From: Patiria miniata
Taxonomy: Eukaryota > Echinodermata > Asteroidea > Valvatida > Asterinidae
Length of the DNA: 64,000 bases
Direction of reading: 5' to 3'
NCBI RefSeq assembly: GCF_015706575.1
Contig: NW_024037050.1
Span: 4,960,001 to 5,024,000 of the forward strand
Positions 22,831 to 36,100 of this stretch are shown piece by piece (the first letter of the stretch is position 1; every line of letters starts with the position of its first letter). Below the pieces are notes generated by a model, which did no database searches, was not told the origin of the DNA, and saw nothing but the letters and a program-made list of their open reading frames with translations. The position numbers and the translations under genes were made by a program.

Positions 22831-24100
22831 CCCACATAAGGCAAGAGGTTCTACCTCAAGCTTCAGGACTTCAAGAAGTGCTAGGATACCAGTGGTACTA
22901 CCGTATTTTCAACAAGGCCAGATACTTTGCATACATCATGGAAGGGGCATTATTATTTTGCCTTGTTGAACGGGAACCCCGTGTAGAGTATTCTGATGAA
23001 AGACCTCCTCACTTTACGGGAAAGATACCCCCAATCGGGGAATTCATGACAGCAGTACACATGCCGTCAAGCGCTACAACGTTCCAGTTTATCAGCAGAA
23101 GTATTTTTTTGTTGGAGGCGTTGAGAGGAGGCCCTAAGGTAGGGGCAAAAGCCCTATTTGCCACTGGTGTTGACGTTAAGGTCCTCGGTTACCTAAACAG
23201 GGGGTGCCACAGTCTAGTTCAGAATATCCATATGCTGTCAATCTTAACGCAAATAACTTACAACTGTACAACATTGTCATCAAGGGTATGAGCAGCCACT
23301 GTATTAGTGATGATGACGTTGTCTCAGTTCTGACGAAAGTATTCAATAGACATCAAATTACAAGTGAGAAACTCACTTGCCCCCTGTTATCAAAAGCCTT
23401 AAAGCAAAAGATCAAGGCTATGTATCAGAGGTGTAAACCATGTGTACGTGATGGAGACAAATCTTAGGGAGTGCACAGTTAAACAGATGGAATAGAACAG
23501 TGTATCAAATTATCAATCAAATTGCCTCACAAATCAGGCAGTCCCACTAAATGCAAATCACAAGTTTGAGTTAAATGCTCAGCAGAATAAGCGCATCAAG
23601 TTAGAACATGGGTTGACATCAAACACAAAAAAACTTGAGGACTTGAGGAAATGGAAGGTAAACAACATGATAACATGCTATTAGAATGTCTGGTTGATCA
23701 GTTGAGAAATTCAGTGGAAAAAAAAAGAGGTCAGAGAGGTAGAGGCAAATGTGAAGTCACTTGTAAGAAATCCCAGAAATACAAAAACTGAGCAAGAGCC
23801 TCAAATGACCTTAGAAACACTGTAGAAGAAACGTCAAAAGATTGTGGTCTAATAACTGTATGTTTGGAAATACAGAAAGAAAGAAGGGCAAGTTGATCAA
23901 GATTACAATGGGTGAGAGAGAAGAGCTTTTGACTGAAATTAAAATTGATGAGATGATGTTCATTATAGATACCTTCAACACCCGAACTTCAACAAAATTG
24001 TGTTACTCTACCCGAGTTTATCAAGATTATGTGTCATGAAGTATTGTCTTCTTTGTATGTATTATTTGTTTATTTTAACATATTGTTTATATGTAATTTT
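22831..24100 (+). other. Unrecognised region with a 171-codon open frame
   Basis: A plus-strand frame is open from about 22776 to 23291 and a second overlaps from 23204 to 23467. They start inside the 205-bp duplication and match no family I know. From 23500 to 24030 there are lysine/glutamate-rich translations resembling coiled-coil protein debris. Probably decayed coding DNA rather than an active gene. Confidence 0.25.
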
Positions 24101-24439
24101 AAAGTAATTTTAGTACTAGCTGTCGATGTTTCATAGATGATTTTTAGTCTGGTTGTATCGTATACTTTTAACATTTAACTTGTGTGAAATGTGGTTTTTT
24201 TGTAAACTTTGCTGGGCATCAGTGGAAAACAGTGTTTTGTACTGATCTGATTTTATCCAGGGTAAAGAATAAACAAACAAACAAACGTGAAAGGACTGCA
24301 CGATCAAATGCACGTTGTTAGGTTGTATCCGTCTCAGACCTGTTCATGCCCAGTGAGTGACACGTGCATTCACAGAGCTTGTAATCTTGCCATAGGATAC
24401 AACACAGTTGCCTTAACATCTTGAAACGAACAAAGAGAG

Positions 24440-25180
24440 GACGAGTACATTTGGGGAGAAAGAGACCGTCAACAAGGAAAGGCCACTTGTTTACCCTTTG
24501 TTTGCTTGTTTCCAGACTTTACCGATAATAAAATGATTGCTTGAGGTCTAGGAAACACGAATCACTGGAGGTATTCTGGAACGAATAGGTAATAATAATA
24601 TATAGATAGGGATGTCAGAAGATAGAATGTAAAGTGCATGGTAACAGAATGGCCTTTTTTCCACCCTTTGGTCGCTTGGTTCCAGCCTTTTTGTTAGTTC
24701 TATGATAAAAGACTTCCTTGTTTAAGATTGTTGAGGAAGTCCTAGAATGGTTCATTTCTTCAATGTTTAGCAAACCAGCCTTTTCTTGATTTATGTTACT
24801 TCGCTTTGTGTCAATAATCCCATTTTCCAAGATGGCGGTTGCCGCCAGGATTTCGGCGCGAACCATAGATGATTGTGTTTGATATATTTAATTTACTGTA
24901 ATTTGTGTTTAATTCTTTAAGTTAGTTATTATTCATTGTGATTATATATTATTCTTCATCGAAGACTCATCCACACTGTTTCGTCTACACTCTTACAGAA
25001 TAAATCAGCAAAAACAAGATCCTTGTCGCCGCTTGCTTCTTTCCTATTTCAGCCCAATTTCTACCTGGGTCACAAATATTTTTAATAGGGACGTCTGAAG
25101 CTCCAATGTAAAAAACATTGTCGCTGCACAACGAACAAATTGGGTATACCCTTACAGAATGGTCGTTTTCTACTCTTACT
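24440..25180. repeat. Diverged direct repeats, LTR-like character
   Basis: ATAGGGATGTC.GAAG...AATGTAAA occurs at 24605 and, diverged, at 25085. A T-rich motif with CCCTTTG.TTGCTTG.TTCCAG occurs at about 24490 and 24660. An AATAAA followed by a pyrimidine-rich tail ending GGGTCACA (about 25010-25076) resembles the end of an LTR. No primer-binding site or matched LTR pair is visible; family unassigned. Confidence 0.3.
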
Positions 25181-25651
25181 TCACTTGGATTTAAAATTCA
25201 ACATAATGGGCTGGCCGTCCAACAAATTCCCAAAGATGACAATGAGCGAGAAGAAAAGGTTCAAGGGACTGTTTGGAACCAACAGACTGACAAAAATGTC
25301 TTGCAAGGCAACCATGGACGTTGTTCAAGGAATGAACCAAAACAAAAATGCAGTCCTGAGCTACATTGCTCGCATCTCTGACATGATTGGATTGCAGCTG
25401 CCTTCCTGATAAGTGCCAACGGGCATGCAGCTGCTGAGGCAACAAGAACTAAGAATGGGAACAAGAATGACAAGATGTTGAACAAGTGGAATCAACTGCT
25501 CAACGAGTTTCAAAGAGCTGAATAATGTAAGTTTCCCGGGATGCCTCATCCCATCAAATACTGCTGGCCTGCCTACGTGTCCATCAGATGGAATCGAAGC
25601 AGCGATGCATAATGTTGTCAGATTTCTTACCCTAAGTCCACAGTAGTACAG

Positions 25652-25890
25652 GGGCCAATTTCACGGTGCTGCCGAGCACAAAAATTTGCTAAGCAAAAAA
25701 AGTCTGGCTTATAAAACCTGGTTACCAGCCAAAACTCCATGTGATGTATATTGCTCGTGATTGGTATTCAGCTTTTGTTTGCTTAGCATGAAAATCACAT
25801 TGACTTTTGGCTGGTAACCAGCTTTTATAAGCCAGACTTTTTTTGTGCTAAGCAAATTTGTGTGCTTAGCAGTGCCGTGAAATTGGGCCC
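25652..25890. mobile_element. MITE with long inverted repeats (GGGCCAATTTCACGG ends)
   Basis: About 239 bp that fold almost completely. The left arm contains GCTAAGCAAAAAAAGTCTGG and GGTTACCAGCCAAAA; the right arm is the inverse, ending CCGTGAAATTGGGCCC. No coding capacity. The end sequence is of a type I associate with abundant MITEs of marine deuterostomes. Confidence 0.8.
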
Positions 25891-25959
25891 TGATGAGTCT
25901 GAGGATAGCTTGAATAGAGTTACAAACAGCAGTGTCAGCCACTAAGTAATGGAAGATAA

Positions 25960-26220
25960 GGAAACAGTGTTCCAGATTGATAGCATGATTGCCTTATCGT
26001 GGATCCGTGGCCAAGCAAGAGGATTCAAGCCATTCGTTCTCAAACCGAGTTGGTGAAATACATGGTCATTCAGATCACTCATAGTGGCAACAGATTCCCG
26101 GGGAACTGAATGCAGGTGCTTATGTGTCTTGTGAAATAAGCGTAAAACAGTGGTCTCAACAATGGAAAACTGGACTTGACTTTTTGTGTCTGCTGGACAA
26201 GGACTGGCCATGAGATCCAA
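25960..26220 (+). mobile_element. BEL/Pao retroelement fossil (RNase H part)
   Basis: Translation of this stretch shows DSMIALSWIRGQARGFKPF followed by the VSNRV block, typical of the RNase H region of BEL/Pao pol. Only this fragment is recognisable. It is broken, with several breaks, and old, and no LTRs could be paired with it. The MITE at 25652-25890 lies just upstream. Confidence 0.6.
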
Positions 26221-26426
26221 CCCTCGTCAACCAGATGGAAGTCGGCAACTTGGAAAACGCCTTCCACTGTGGGCCTCTTATTGTCCTTCAATTGTTTATA
26301 CTTTGAAATATTTGGCAAAAAGTCCCATATGTTTTGTACATGCTCTCCAAGAAATGGAAAGAGAGATCCATTTTTAAACCTTGTTTTTGGTCCAAAATTT
26401 TAAAAATCTTTAAATTGATAATAAGG

Positions 26427-26593
26427 GAATAAATGTGTGTTTCGGAGGTATTATAACACTCTGTTTAAAACCGGTGTGAGTCTGGATGGGTGATAATTAC
26501 CCGAGGCGAAGCCGAGGGTAATTATCACCCATCCAGACTCACACCGGTTTTAAACAGAGTGTTATAATACCGACGGAACACATATTAATTCCC
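26427..26593. mobile_element. Near-perfect foldback element
   Basis: A palindrome of about 165 bp. The inner arms (about 26450-26575) are essentially perfect around a GAGGCGAAGCCGAGG centre; the outer parts contain mismatches. No coding capacity; a foldback MITE. Confidence 0.82.
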
Positions 26594-27193
26594 ATTCATA
26601 AATACCTTTTTGGTCAAAAAAACAAATCTTTTCGGTCCAAAAATCAAAACAAGTCTCAGACTAGACGCTGCTAACCATTTTGTTCAACAATTTTACTTCA
26701 TGTTTTACGAAACACCCCTCTGACTATCATATGGAATGCCCCTGCACAATTGCGTGCGCGTCGCACATTCCACCTCCATGGTTGCGCGTACTGTGCGATG
26801 TCGCGCAAAATGCAGCTGGGCTGGTGTAGTGTGAATATCGAACTATGAAATAATGATTCACTGGCAGTATTGCGCATGCATGCGTGGGGAATTTGAACGT
26901 TCAACCAAAGAAACGTTAAGGATTTCATGGGAGTCCAAATTTCATGTGACACTGGAAAAGTGTTTAAGACCAGCTAGCCATGTCTTTATCATTCGTTTAA
27001 GACCAGCCACGTGACGGGCTCTCGACCAATAGGAATGCATAAACGGTATTAGGTATTGATGAATTAAGTGATTAAACATTTAAATATTAAAATAACACAA
27101 CCATACCAGATGAATTTATCTCTTAACTGGAATTTGTTGAAAAGTTCATAATTTATCTAAAGAAAAACTGATATAATGTCTCACTGTCTGTTG
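26594..27193. other. 3' flank of the CCDC90-family gene
   Basis: No gene seen. Probably includes the 3' untranslated region of the minus-strand gene, but no canonical AATAAA on the minus strand was found in the first 130 bp after the stop. Confidence 0.4.
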
Positions 27194-30100
27194 TCAATGC
27201 ATCCAAATTCGGTAGAAACCCAGAGCTATTGTCAAACAGCCTAGAAGTGTACCTGGCAAAAGAAAAGAAGAAATGAATATATTAAGCACAATGTAAAACA
27301 AGTTTATATTCCACTTGCCTGATTGGCCCAACTACAATCTCACATTTGTTTGATACATTTCAAAAAGTAAACAGCGCTTCAGAATTTCTTCTTAAGATGT
27401 ATGTAACAAACTGTAAAAGAACCTATGGATTCTTGAATTCATTTTGATAGTTTACTTTCAAATTCATGCACATTAATATATACTTTTTGTCATGGAGAAA
27501 TTTCCGCAGTCATTTAATGATATCACAATTTAACATTCACACTAAGGTTATTCAAACAACTTTTACATGTGTAGTCCTCATCAATTAACAGCAACACTTG
27601 TTGTTAGTGTAGAGCTCAATAAATATTTACCATTATATACATTTGAAGACACGTCATTGCATTTCCTTTTGTTTCTTCCATAGACTCAACACTTAAGGCC
27701 TTTTCACACTAGACAAATCTCATGGTTGACACGGGGTTGACGCAGGGCTGAAAACATGCATCGTTTCACACTTGAAAAATATCAACCCTGTGTCAACCCT
27801 GCGTCAACCCTGGGATTGATTTCGCCCCGGGTTGAGCTCAACCCTGCTCCAGACCAGGGTTGAGATTTTCAACCCGTGTTGAAATTCTTGCCAGGGTTCA
27901 AAACAGTAGTAACCGAGCGAAACAAGCTGGGTTTGCAAGTGTGAAACAATGCGGGGTTGAACGCGGGGTTGAAAAAAAAAACCTCTCAACCCGGGGCAGC
28001 ACTGGGTTCACCAAGGGTTGAGTTTAACCCGGGGTTGAGAGGCTCTAGTGTGAAAAGGGCTAAAGATACTTGCGAAAAACAAAAAATATCTATTCAAGGA
28101 CAACAATGAATCTGCTCTCTCGTTGTTCTCATTGTCTTGCAGCTGTCCTCCGACTTCATGAAATACATGCACATGTTAACGAGTGTGTATGTGTTCTACA
28201 TAACCCCCGTGGACTGACACAAAGGGAGAACAACAGATCTGACACACAAAGGGAGAACAACAGATCCTTTCAGTCCTCGGGAGTTGGGTCTTTTGTTGAA
28301 AACGTTCGTCTGTAGTGAGTTTGTGTGCTTAGTCTATGGGAAAGTGTTATATTACAGGGACAAAAGGAAACACAAAGCATTGTCCTCGAGAGTGAAGTAA
28401 AACACAACTATGTGCGCATGTGGTGTGTCCACACACTGAATCTTTTGAGAAGTGGTCACACAGTTCTGTTCCTGCAGACCTGAACAGAGTCCACGTACTA
28501 AAACACCACCAAACACTGGCAAAAGGGACCAATACTGGAGACATACCTGCAAAGTACCTGAAGATATCATTCTTGGTCGCCTCCAGCTTGGACATGACAT
28601 TGGCTACCTCAGTGGTAATAAGATTCTTGTTAGTTTCAACCAGCATCCTGTGCTCGTTAGCCTATCAGGGAATGAAACCAAACAAATACAATACAGCTTA
28701 CTGAAAATTGCGATGACATGGACTTCAAATGCGCAGGGTGCCAAATTCAGCTTTAGTGCAGTCGAACGAATGGAATCATGTTGTTATGTATATGTCCTAG
28801 GGCATAATAATAATGGGGTGCTTATATTGCATTTCATGCCAAAGGTCTCAAAGCGCTTCACGATTATTACCCCTGTTCATCAGGCCATGAGACCAGTTTT
28901 TGTAGCAGCTCGAGATCAGCGCATTCTGGTCTCTACCTTCACAGGTACCCATTTATACTCCTTGGGGCTGAGAGGCAACTGTAGTTAAGTGTCTTGCCCA
29001 AGAACACAAGCACCATATTTCCAGTCACGTGAATCAAACACCATAACCATTGGACCACAGCCCTCCACAATGAAGGACACTTTTTTCCTGATTGTTTATT
29101 TAATTCAGAATTAAAATGGGTATCTGTAAATATATATCAGTCTTTTCAGAGCTGGTTGCTGTCTTTGACTTAAGATAAAATGATCATTGCAAACATTGAG
29201 TTGTAGATTCATGAAGTAGCTCAGGTTGTGTTGCAGATTCATTAAGAAACTTGCACTTGAGCATATTATACCTTAAATTTGTTTTATTTTAAGAGAATTG
29301 AACTGGAGCTGAAATTCAGACTTTTAAGCTCAATACGCAAGTAAATGTATTTTGTAGTTGGACTAAGAATCACTTGAATGTACAATGAGCCTTAGCAGGC
29401 AAAAAAAGTAAACAACAAAATTACAGTGATGCAACAATTCCACTATCTGAGAAAAATGCCTTTGTAAAGAGTTCAAACACTCTGATATTAAATGCCTCTG
29501 GCATTGCTATGGTATAAAAGTGTATCCTCTAATCTTTGCTGGCATTCTGTAATGCCAGACTTGGCTTTGACTCAGCAACTGAGAACCTCCCACATTTTTA
29601 ATAATAATAATAATAATAGCAGGTTCTTACATAGTGCTTTTAACTAAAATCAAAGCACTTTTAATACATTATTATTACCCCTGATCATTGGGCCAATTAA
29701 ACATTCCAAATACCATCTCAGCTCCCTGGGGAGTGTACAGCTCGATGCTGCCTGTTAGGCGCAAGGAAGCTAATTCAATCACAATAACCATATCTGCCCT
29801 CACAGGTACCCATTTACTCCTGAGTGGAGAGAAGCAATAAGTGCCTTGCTCAAGGGCACAGGCACCATGACCCAGGCTGGACTCGAACCCACAACCCGCA
29901 CTTGAGGCTCAAGTCTAAGCACCGGATAACTGAATGGAATTAAGGATACTATCAAACAGTGGTACACACCTCTTCTTTCACCCTGCTTTTCTCCAGATTG
30001 AGGTCCAATGCAACCTTGTTGCTCAGATTGGTGATGTCATCCTGTACAATTTATGGTAAAATAAAACATACTAAAATGTGTTTTTGCCCCCCCCCCCCCC

Positions 30101-33100
30101 ATTATTTTTTTTTGGGGGGGGGGGGGAAGATTTAATACTATATATCTAAGATACTACATACTTAAAGTAATTCCTTCTCATGCTAATACTGTGTTAACAA
30201 TCCATTCTTATGCGAAAAATAGGAACTGTTCTTGCGGTTACATATAGTTATCAAGACAAAAATCTGTGTTAAAAAACTGGCATAAAATGAAAGTTATTTG
30301 GATTTGCAAGTGCTTATAATGCAAATGCAGCATTTTAAGCTTTGGGATTTGTTAATACTGGCGCATTCAATTATCAGACACTCGGTATTTGAGCTGTGAC
30401 CCAAAAAAAAAGACTTTGAAACTGTTATTTTAGTTATAATAAAATATCTTTGAAGCCACATGTAAAAAAAAAAGAAAAAAAGATGATCAATCTTTCGGTT
30501 TTCAAACACCCACAATTCTTTAACCCTAACCGTCCTGAATCCTTCAAAATCATCTTCGCCAAAGTGGATGAATTTGGAGGATTGAGGTTACATGGCAAAA
30601 GTTTTTGTAGGATGCACTTTGTCAAGGTCTTGGGTCAGACCTTGTGTTGTTTTTGCTCAGCCATGCATAAATATAGGCCTGGATTATGCTTGAAATCCTC
30701 CGTACTGCTCCAGGATGTCCCTGGCCAAGCCTCAACATATTGACAGTCACTGCCGCAGGATTCAGGCTGTGGTCACCCCTCCACAGACCATATTCAAGAA
30801 ATAATGGAGGAATTGGCAGGATTGAGGCTATACATGTACATTGTGCTTTTTTTCCATGAGGCCAATTCGAGGATTTTGCAGGATTGAGGCTGCATCCTAG
30901 CAAAAAGGCCTAGGGAGTTAGGGTAAACAATGCAGTGATTCAAATTCCCTGTTAGTCCATCCACCATATGCTTACCTGAAGTTGTTTCCTCAACTGTTTG
31001 ACTTGATTTTCTAATCTCTGAAACAAAAAAAGAGTGATAATATGAATGCATTAAAGGGAATGTACATCATTGGATTTTGATGTTATTTTTAGAAATTAAC
31101 TGTTTGAGGGGCTATAATAACTCAATATTAATTGTTGTTCAAAAATGCTGGAAAAACCAAGAAAAAAGAAAATTTTCAGGTAGTCTGGTTCCCTGACTCC
31201 ACTAAAGATGAAATGTATCAATTTATAGATGCTGGAAAATTGCAAGGTAAGGGAACCAGTCTAGCTGGCCTACACCCGTTCATGAACATGTTACCAAATT
31301 TGGACTGGAAAAAATTGACCTTGAAGCAGTAGTTGAAAAATAGTTAGGTTTTCTAACAGTGGTCGGCCGACCACCCTTGGAAATTTATACAAAAATACCA
31401 CTTTTCTTGAAAATGACTTCACATTAGGTGCCATAATTTTACAGGATATTTTAGACTGTCATTTACCAACATCCTTGTAAGGTATTTCATAAAAATTTGG
31501 TACTTTTGTTTTTCAATGTTTGCAAATGTTGTATATTCCCTTTAAGAAGCAAGAAACAGCAAAACATTATCTTTGGACAGGTAAGGTACATTTTGCACTA
31601 ATGTGGTCATACACTTTTTTTTTAAAGTCATTACAACCATGGACTCCCTGCAAAACTTGTTGTGGCCTTCACCAAATGGGAACAGAAAATTTATACAAAC
31701 CTCATTTTCAGTGCGGAGTGTTGAAAATTCACTTTTCTCTAAGATGATCATGTCCTTTTTCACAGCTGATATGTGGGACATTATCGTTTGAACACTGATT
31801 TCCTAGGGTAAAAATTAACAGACAAAAAAATAGCATTTACAATAATGGTAAACAAAATTACATGTAGCAACTCAATTTAAAGCTTCAAAATAACCTGTAC
31901 AACCAATAATTAACCCCAACTCCCTAACATAATTTACTAGGAACCATACCCATCCAGGCAAATTCCAACACCCACATGAGAAATCATACACACTGTTGGA
32001 CTTAGTTTCTGGAGGCATGCCAAACCAAATGTAAAAGACCATCAGTTTAGGGGTACTGTACCTATCCCAACAGATTTCAACAACACCTGCTGTTGGACTT
32101 TGATGGGTTGAGTTCGGTTAGGGTTAAGGAAGGGTTAAATTAAGTCAAACTTTTACCAAGTTTGAAGCTATCATTACAAGACACAATTGGCAAACAGTTC
32201 TCAAATTTGCCTAGGCCAGTGTTTATAGAGTCTTGTGACAACAGTAAGATGTGTTGGTCTACCATGTTAATTGACAAGCGTGCTCTTGTCATGTCGTCAT
32301 CAGGAGTTTGTTGATGTTAACAAGAGCAGTCAAAATGTTGAGCACAATTCTCATTCTTGTTTTTTTTCTGAGCTACACTTCTTTACAAGATATTTGTCCA
32401 CAAACAAACCTCACTAGTGTAAAGCCACGTAAAAATAAAATAGTTTCTCATCCAGGCTTTTTTGAGAAACGGCAGCCCCTATCCTTTTTTTTTTTGAGAT
32501 GGCAGATTTTCCAAGACGGCAAATTTTCTAAGATGACGGATGGATTCTTCAATTTTCTCAAATCTTTTGCTAATACAAAATTGTGTTCAAATGGGCCGTC
32601 ATCTTTTTGTCTACAAAGCTACGATTTTGTTGGAAACAAATAAAAGACAACATACATGTATTGACAAAATTTGCAAATTATTTTGCAAATATATATATGG
32701 AATAAAAGGAGAACTGGTTGGAAAAAGTACGCGGGCAAGGATGAGAAACTTTTTGTTGTTTTTACTTGGCCTATAAACATCTATGAGAAAGTGTTTTTTT
32801 TTTGTTTACTTGGCCTATAAACATCTATGAGAAAGTGTTTGGGTTTTTTTACTTGGCCTATAAACATCTATGAGAAAGTGTTGTTTTTTTTTTTACTTGG
32901 CCTGTAAACATCTATGAGAAAGTGTTGGTGTTTTTTTACTTGGCCTATAAACATCTATGAGAAGTGTTTGTTTTTTTTACTTGGCCTATAAACATCTATG
33001 AGAAAGTGGGTTTTTTTTTACTTGGCCTATGAACATCTATCTCCACAATTCATTATCCTCTGGAATAAAAATAAACGATTCAATTGTTTCTTTTTGAAAA

Positions 33101-36100
33101 CAAATCTGAGTTGCAAAGCAATTTTGGATGAGTATCTGTACATCATAAATGTTCACTGGAAAAGTAGGAACAGATATTTAATGCCAGTACTATCTTGCAG
33201 TCACAAACACACAGGCTGCTTTGTACTTGATAAGGTACATGTACATGTAGTAGTTGATTTTGACACTTTGCAATAAAACACTTCTTTTAATTTGTAAATT
33301 GTCAGTAAAGTTGCACTCACTTTGTGAATTATTACGACTTCAAACCTTACCAACTGTTCCTTTGAAATTGTCTCCTTTGACAGAACCTCTGTATTTTTGC
33401 TGAACACACTGAGCAAAACACCTGTGAGACATTCCGCCTGTTGCCTTGAAAATCCTAAAATCGCATAAAGAAAAAAGTTACCCTTGACAATACATTAACT
33501 GCACAATTCCCTAAATTCTAGTAAAGCAAATTAAAAACTTACTACAAAGCTAAGAAATAAATTTTGAATCTTTAGACATTTAGAGCAAAGTTGGAATATG
33601 CTGATGCCCATAATCATACTGTAATATTTTTAACAATTCTTTTTTCGTCAGTGCATTAAGCATAAATTTGTATCATTAATGAAGATTTTGGGACTCAAAG
33701 TAGGTCAATGTGTTTTTTAAGCGCACGTATCCACTAGTATTGGTACTCAAGGCGCTACGTCATTATTACCCTGCTCATTGGGCCAATGAAACATCCAAAG
33801 ACAATCTCAGCTCCCTGGGGAGTATACAGCTCCATGCTGCCATTTTGGCGCAAAGCAGCTAAAATCAATCACAATAACCATCTCTGCCCTCACAGGTACC
33901 CATTTACTCCTGGGTGGGGAGAAGCAATGAGTGACAAAGTGCCTTGCCCAAGGGCACACACACCATAACCCCAGGCTGGACTCGAACCCACAACCTGCAG
34001 AATTACCCACAGAACACGAATTCAATGATTCAGCCCACGAGGCCATGGCGATCAACACTGATAGTTACATGTATATTTTCCTTTTTCACTGTTAAATAAA
34101 TTCTTACATAATTATGAATACATAAAGTTTAAATCAATCCACAATTGTGATTACTTTCAAAACTACGAAAATATCATACCATGTTCTTCCAATGTATTGA
34201 CCAGACCATTGGTGTCAATGAAGACTTTATCTTTAGTGATAACGTCCATGTGTTTGCTTGTAGTACTAGTACCGGTACTAGCAGATGCACACAAACACCT
34301 CAAATTCCTCTTGGCTGTGAAAAAAAAACAAGATATAAATACACACCATGATATTACACATCATGACAGTTTATAAAATCACAGAGAAACAAAATTGAAG
34401 AAAGTAGGGTTTGAAGTTTGAGGGGGAAATATAGTCAATTATTATTCATATATGAGGATTCCAGCGGTACAAATAAATCAGCGTATAGTCGTGTTCCCTA
34501 ACGTGGCGCACTTCGAAGCTTACCCAAATTTCCTCGTGTAGTGTTGCCAAACCTCTTTGTTGACAAACCTCAAATTCATGCAGTGAAATACTAGTACTTT
34601 TACCTTATTAATGCTTGCTATTTAACCTCTGTGAACAATTTCGGTTTCTTAAAATTTAATCCGAAATTCAAAAACGGTGGCGTCCGGAAATTGGGCACAA
34701 ATTGGCGGAGTGTTCCCTAACGTGGCGCACTTGAATAAATCTCGGAAAATTCCAGATTAACATTTAAGAATTTCTGTAAACTTGATAAATTCTGATAAAT
34801 AATTGTTATCTCTACTTACATACCCAGCCAGATGTTTGTCAGAAAATTATTTTCTTATTTTTCGGGGCATTTTCAAAGGGTTCACTTTGCACTTGAAAAT
34901 AAAATCGGAAAATCACGCCAAAATAAATTTTTCTTGTAACTTTGTTACGGGTAAATAAACTCGCGATTTATGAACAGGAGTGTTTAGAACTTGATGAAAT
35001 TTCACTTTCTGTGAAATTTCAGTTAAAACTTTTGCTCTAGGTAGGCGCTACAGGCGAAAAATCAAAGTGCGCCACGTTGGGGGCCGCGCCACGTTAGGGT
35101 ACATCAACAATATTGAATGCTTTTGTAAAACATACCCGGATGACAGCAATAATTTTGATATTGTTTGGCGCGCCCTTATCCAGTGTAGCAATATGATCTT
35201 TTGCTGCGTGAATGAAAGGACCAACTTGAAACAGAACAAAACTGACTAAAATATGAAGACCAAAATAATGATGATTTCGGTGGCTGTGTTGAGGCCAAGT
35301 GTTCGGAGAAAAACCTGTACCTACATTTCAGCATTGCTGATGACCCCTCCCCCCCCCCCCCCTGCACAAATTCCTGAATCCTCCCCGAGAAATAATTTCA
35401 TATATGTATGCCACTAGTTTTTTACCCGGAAATGACTCATCAAACATCAGAGGGATAACATGTCCTCAAACAGGGAAAATATTGAAGCATTTAGTTGGAA
35501 AACAATTTTTCAGACCAGTCTCATAGGGTTTGTACACAGGGTGCCAAGTGGCGTATGATATGGAATTCTTTCTCGCCCCTAAAGCTTGCAGTGGTTGTAA
35601 GGAAAGAATGTTGCAACATGATGCTGCTTTTTTTCTTTATATTATCTCAGTGAAGGTCAGTCATTGGAAAAATGCATGAATCTGGGACTAAGAAACATTT
35701 CCAATTTTGTTTGGAAATACTTACAAAATTTTCTTGACTCTCCATAGACTTTGTACACAACCGGTGAAGAACTTAGCGTCAGGTTGCAACATTATTTCCG
35801 GTTGTAATGTGCATATATCAATTGTTTCCCCCCCCCCCCTCCCCCAGTTGCCCCACCCAAGACATGGGGATTGTCACTTTTGAAGTGACAAAATCCACAC
35901 CCCTCGGGCATGTCGGGCAAAATTTAAGTGACAATCTCCAACATATAGGATGGGACGCCGTATTATCGCGGTACTTAGCACGTTTCTCGTTCGGAATAGA
36001 GATTGCCCACTAACCTTCCCGAATTGTCCTGTCTTTTGTGTAGTAAAACTCTTCCTTTTCTAACTGATATAAACAAATCCGACGGTGGCATGGTTTATTC

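Noticed and set aside
22776-23291. A 171-codon frame as a host gene
   Set aside because: Starts within a tandem duplication, matches no known family and shows no plausible splice partners.
32758-33041. CRISPR array
   Set aside because: Repeats are separated only by short T runs of nearly constant sequence, and the window is eukaryotic; it is a minisatellite.
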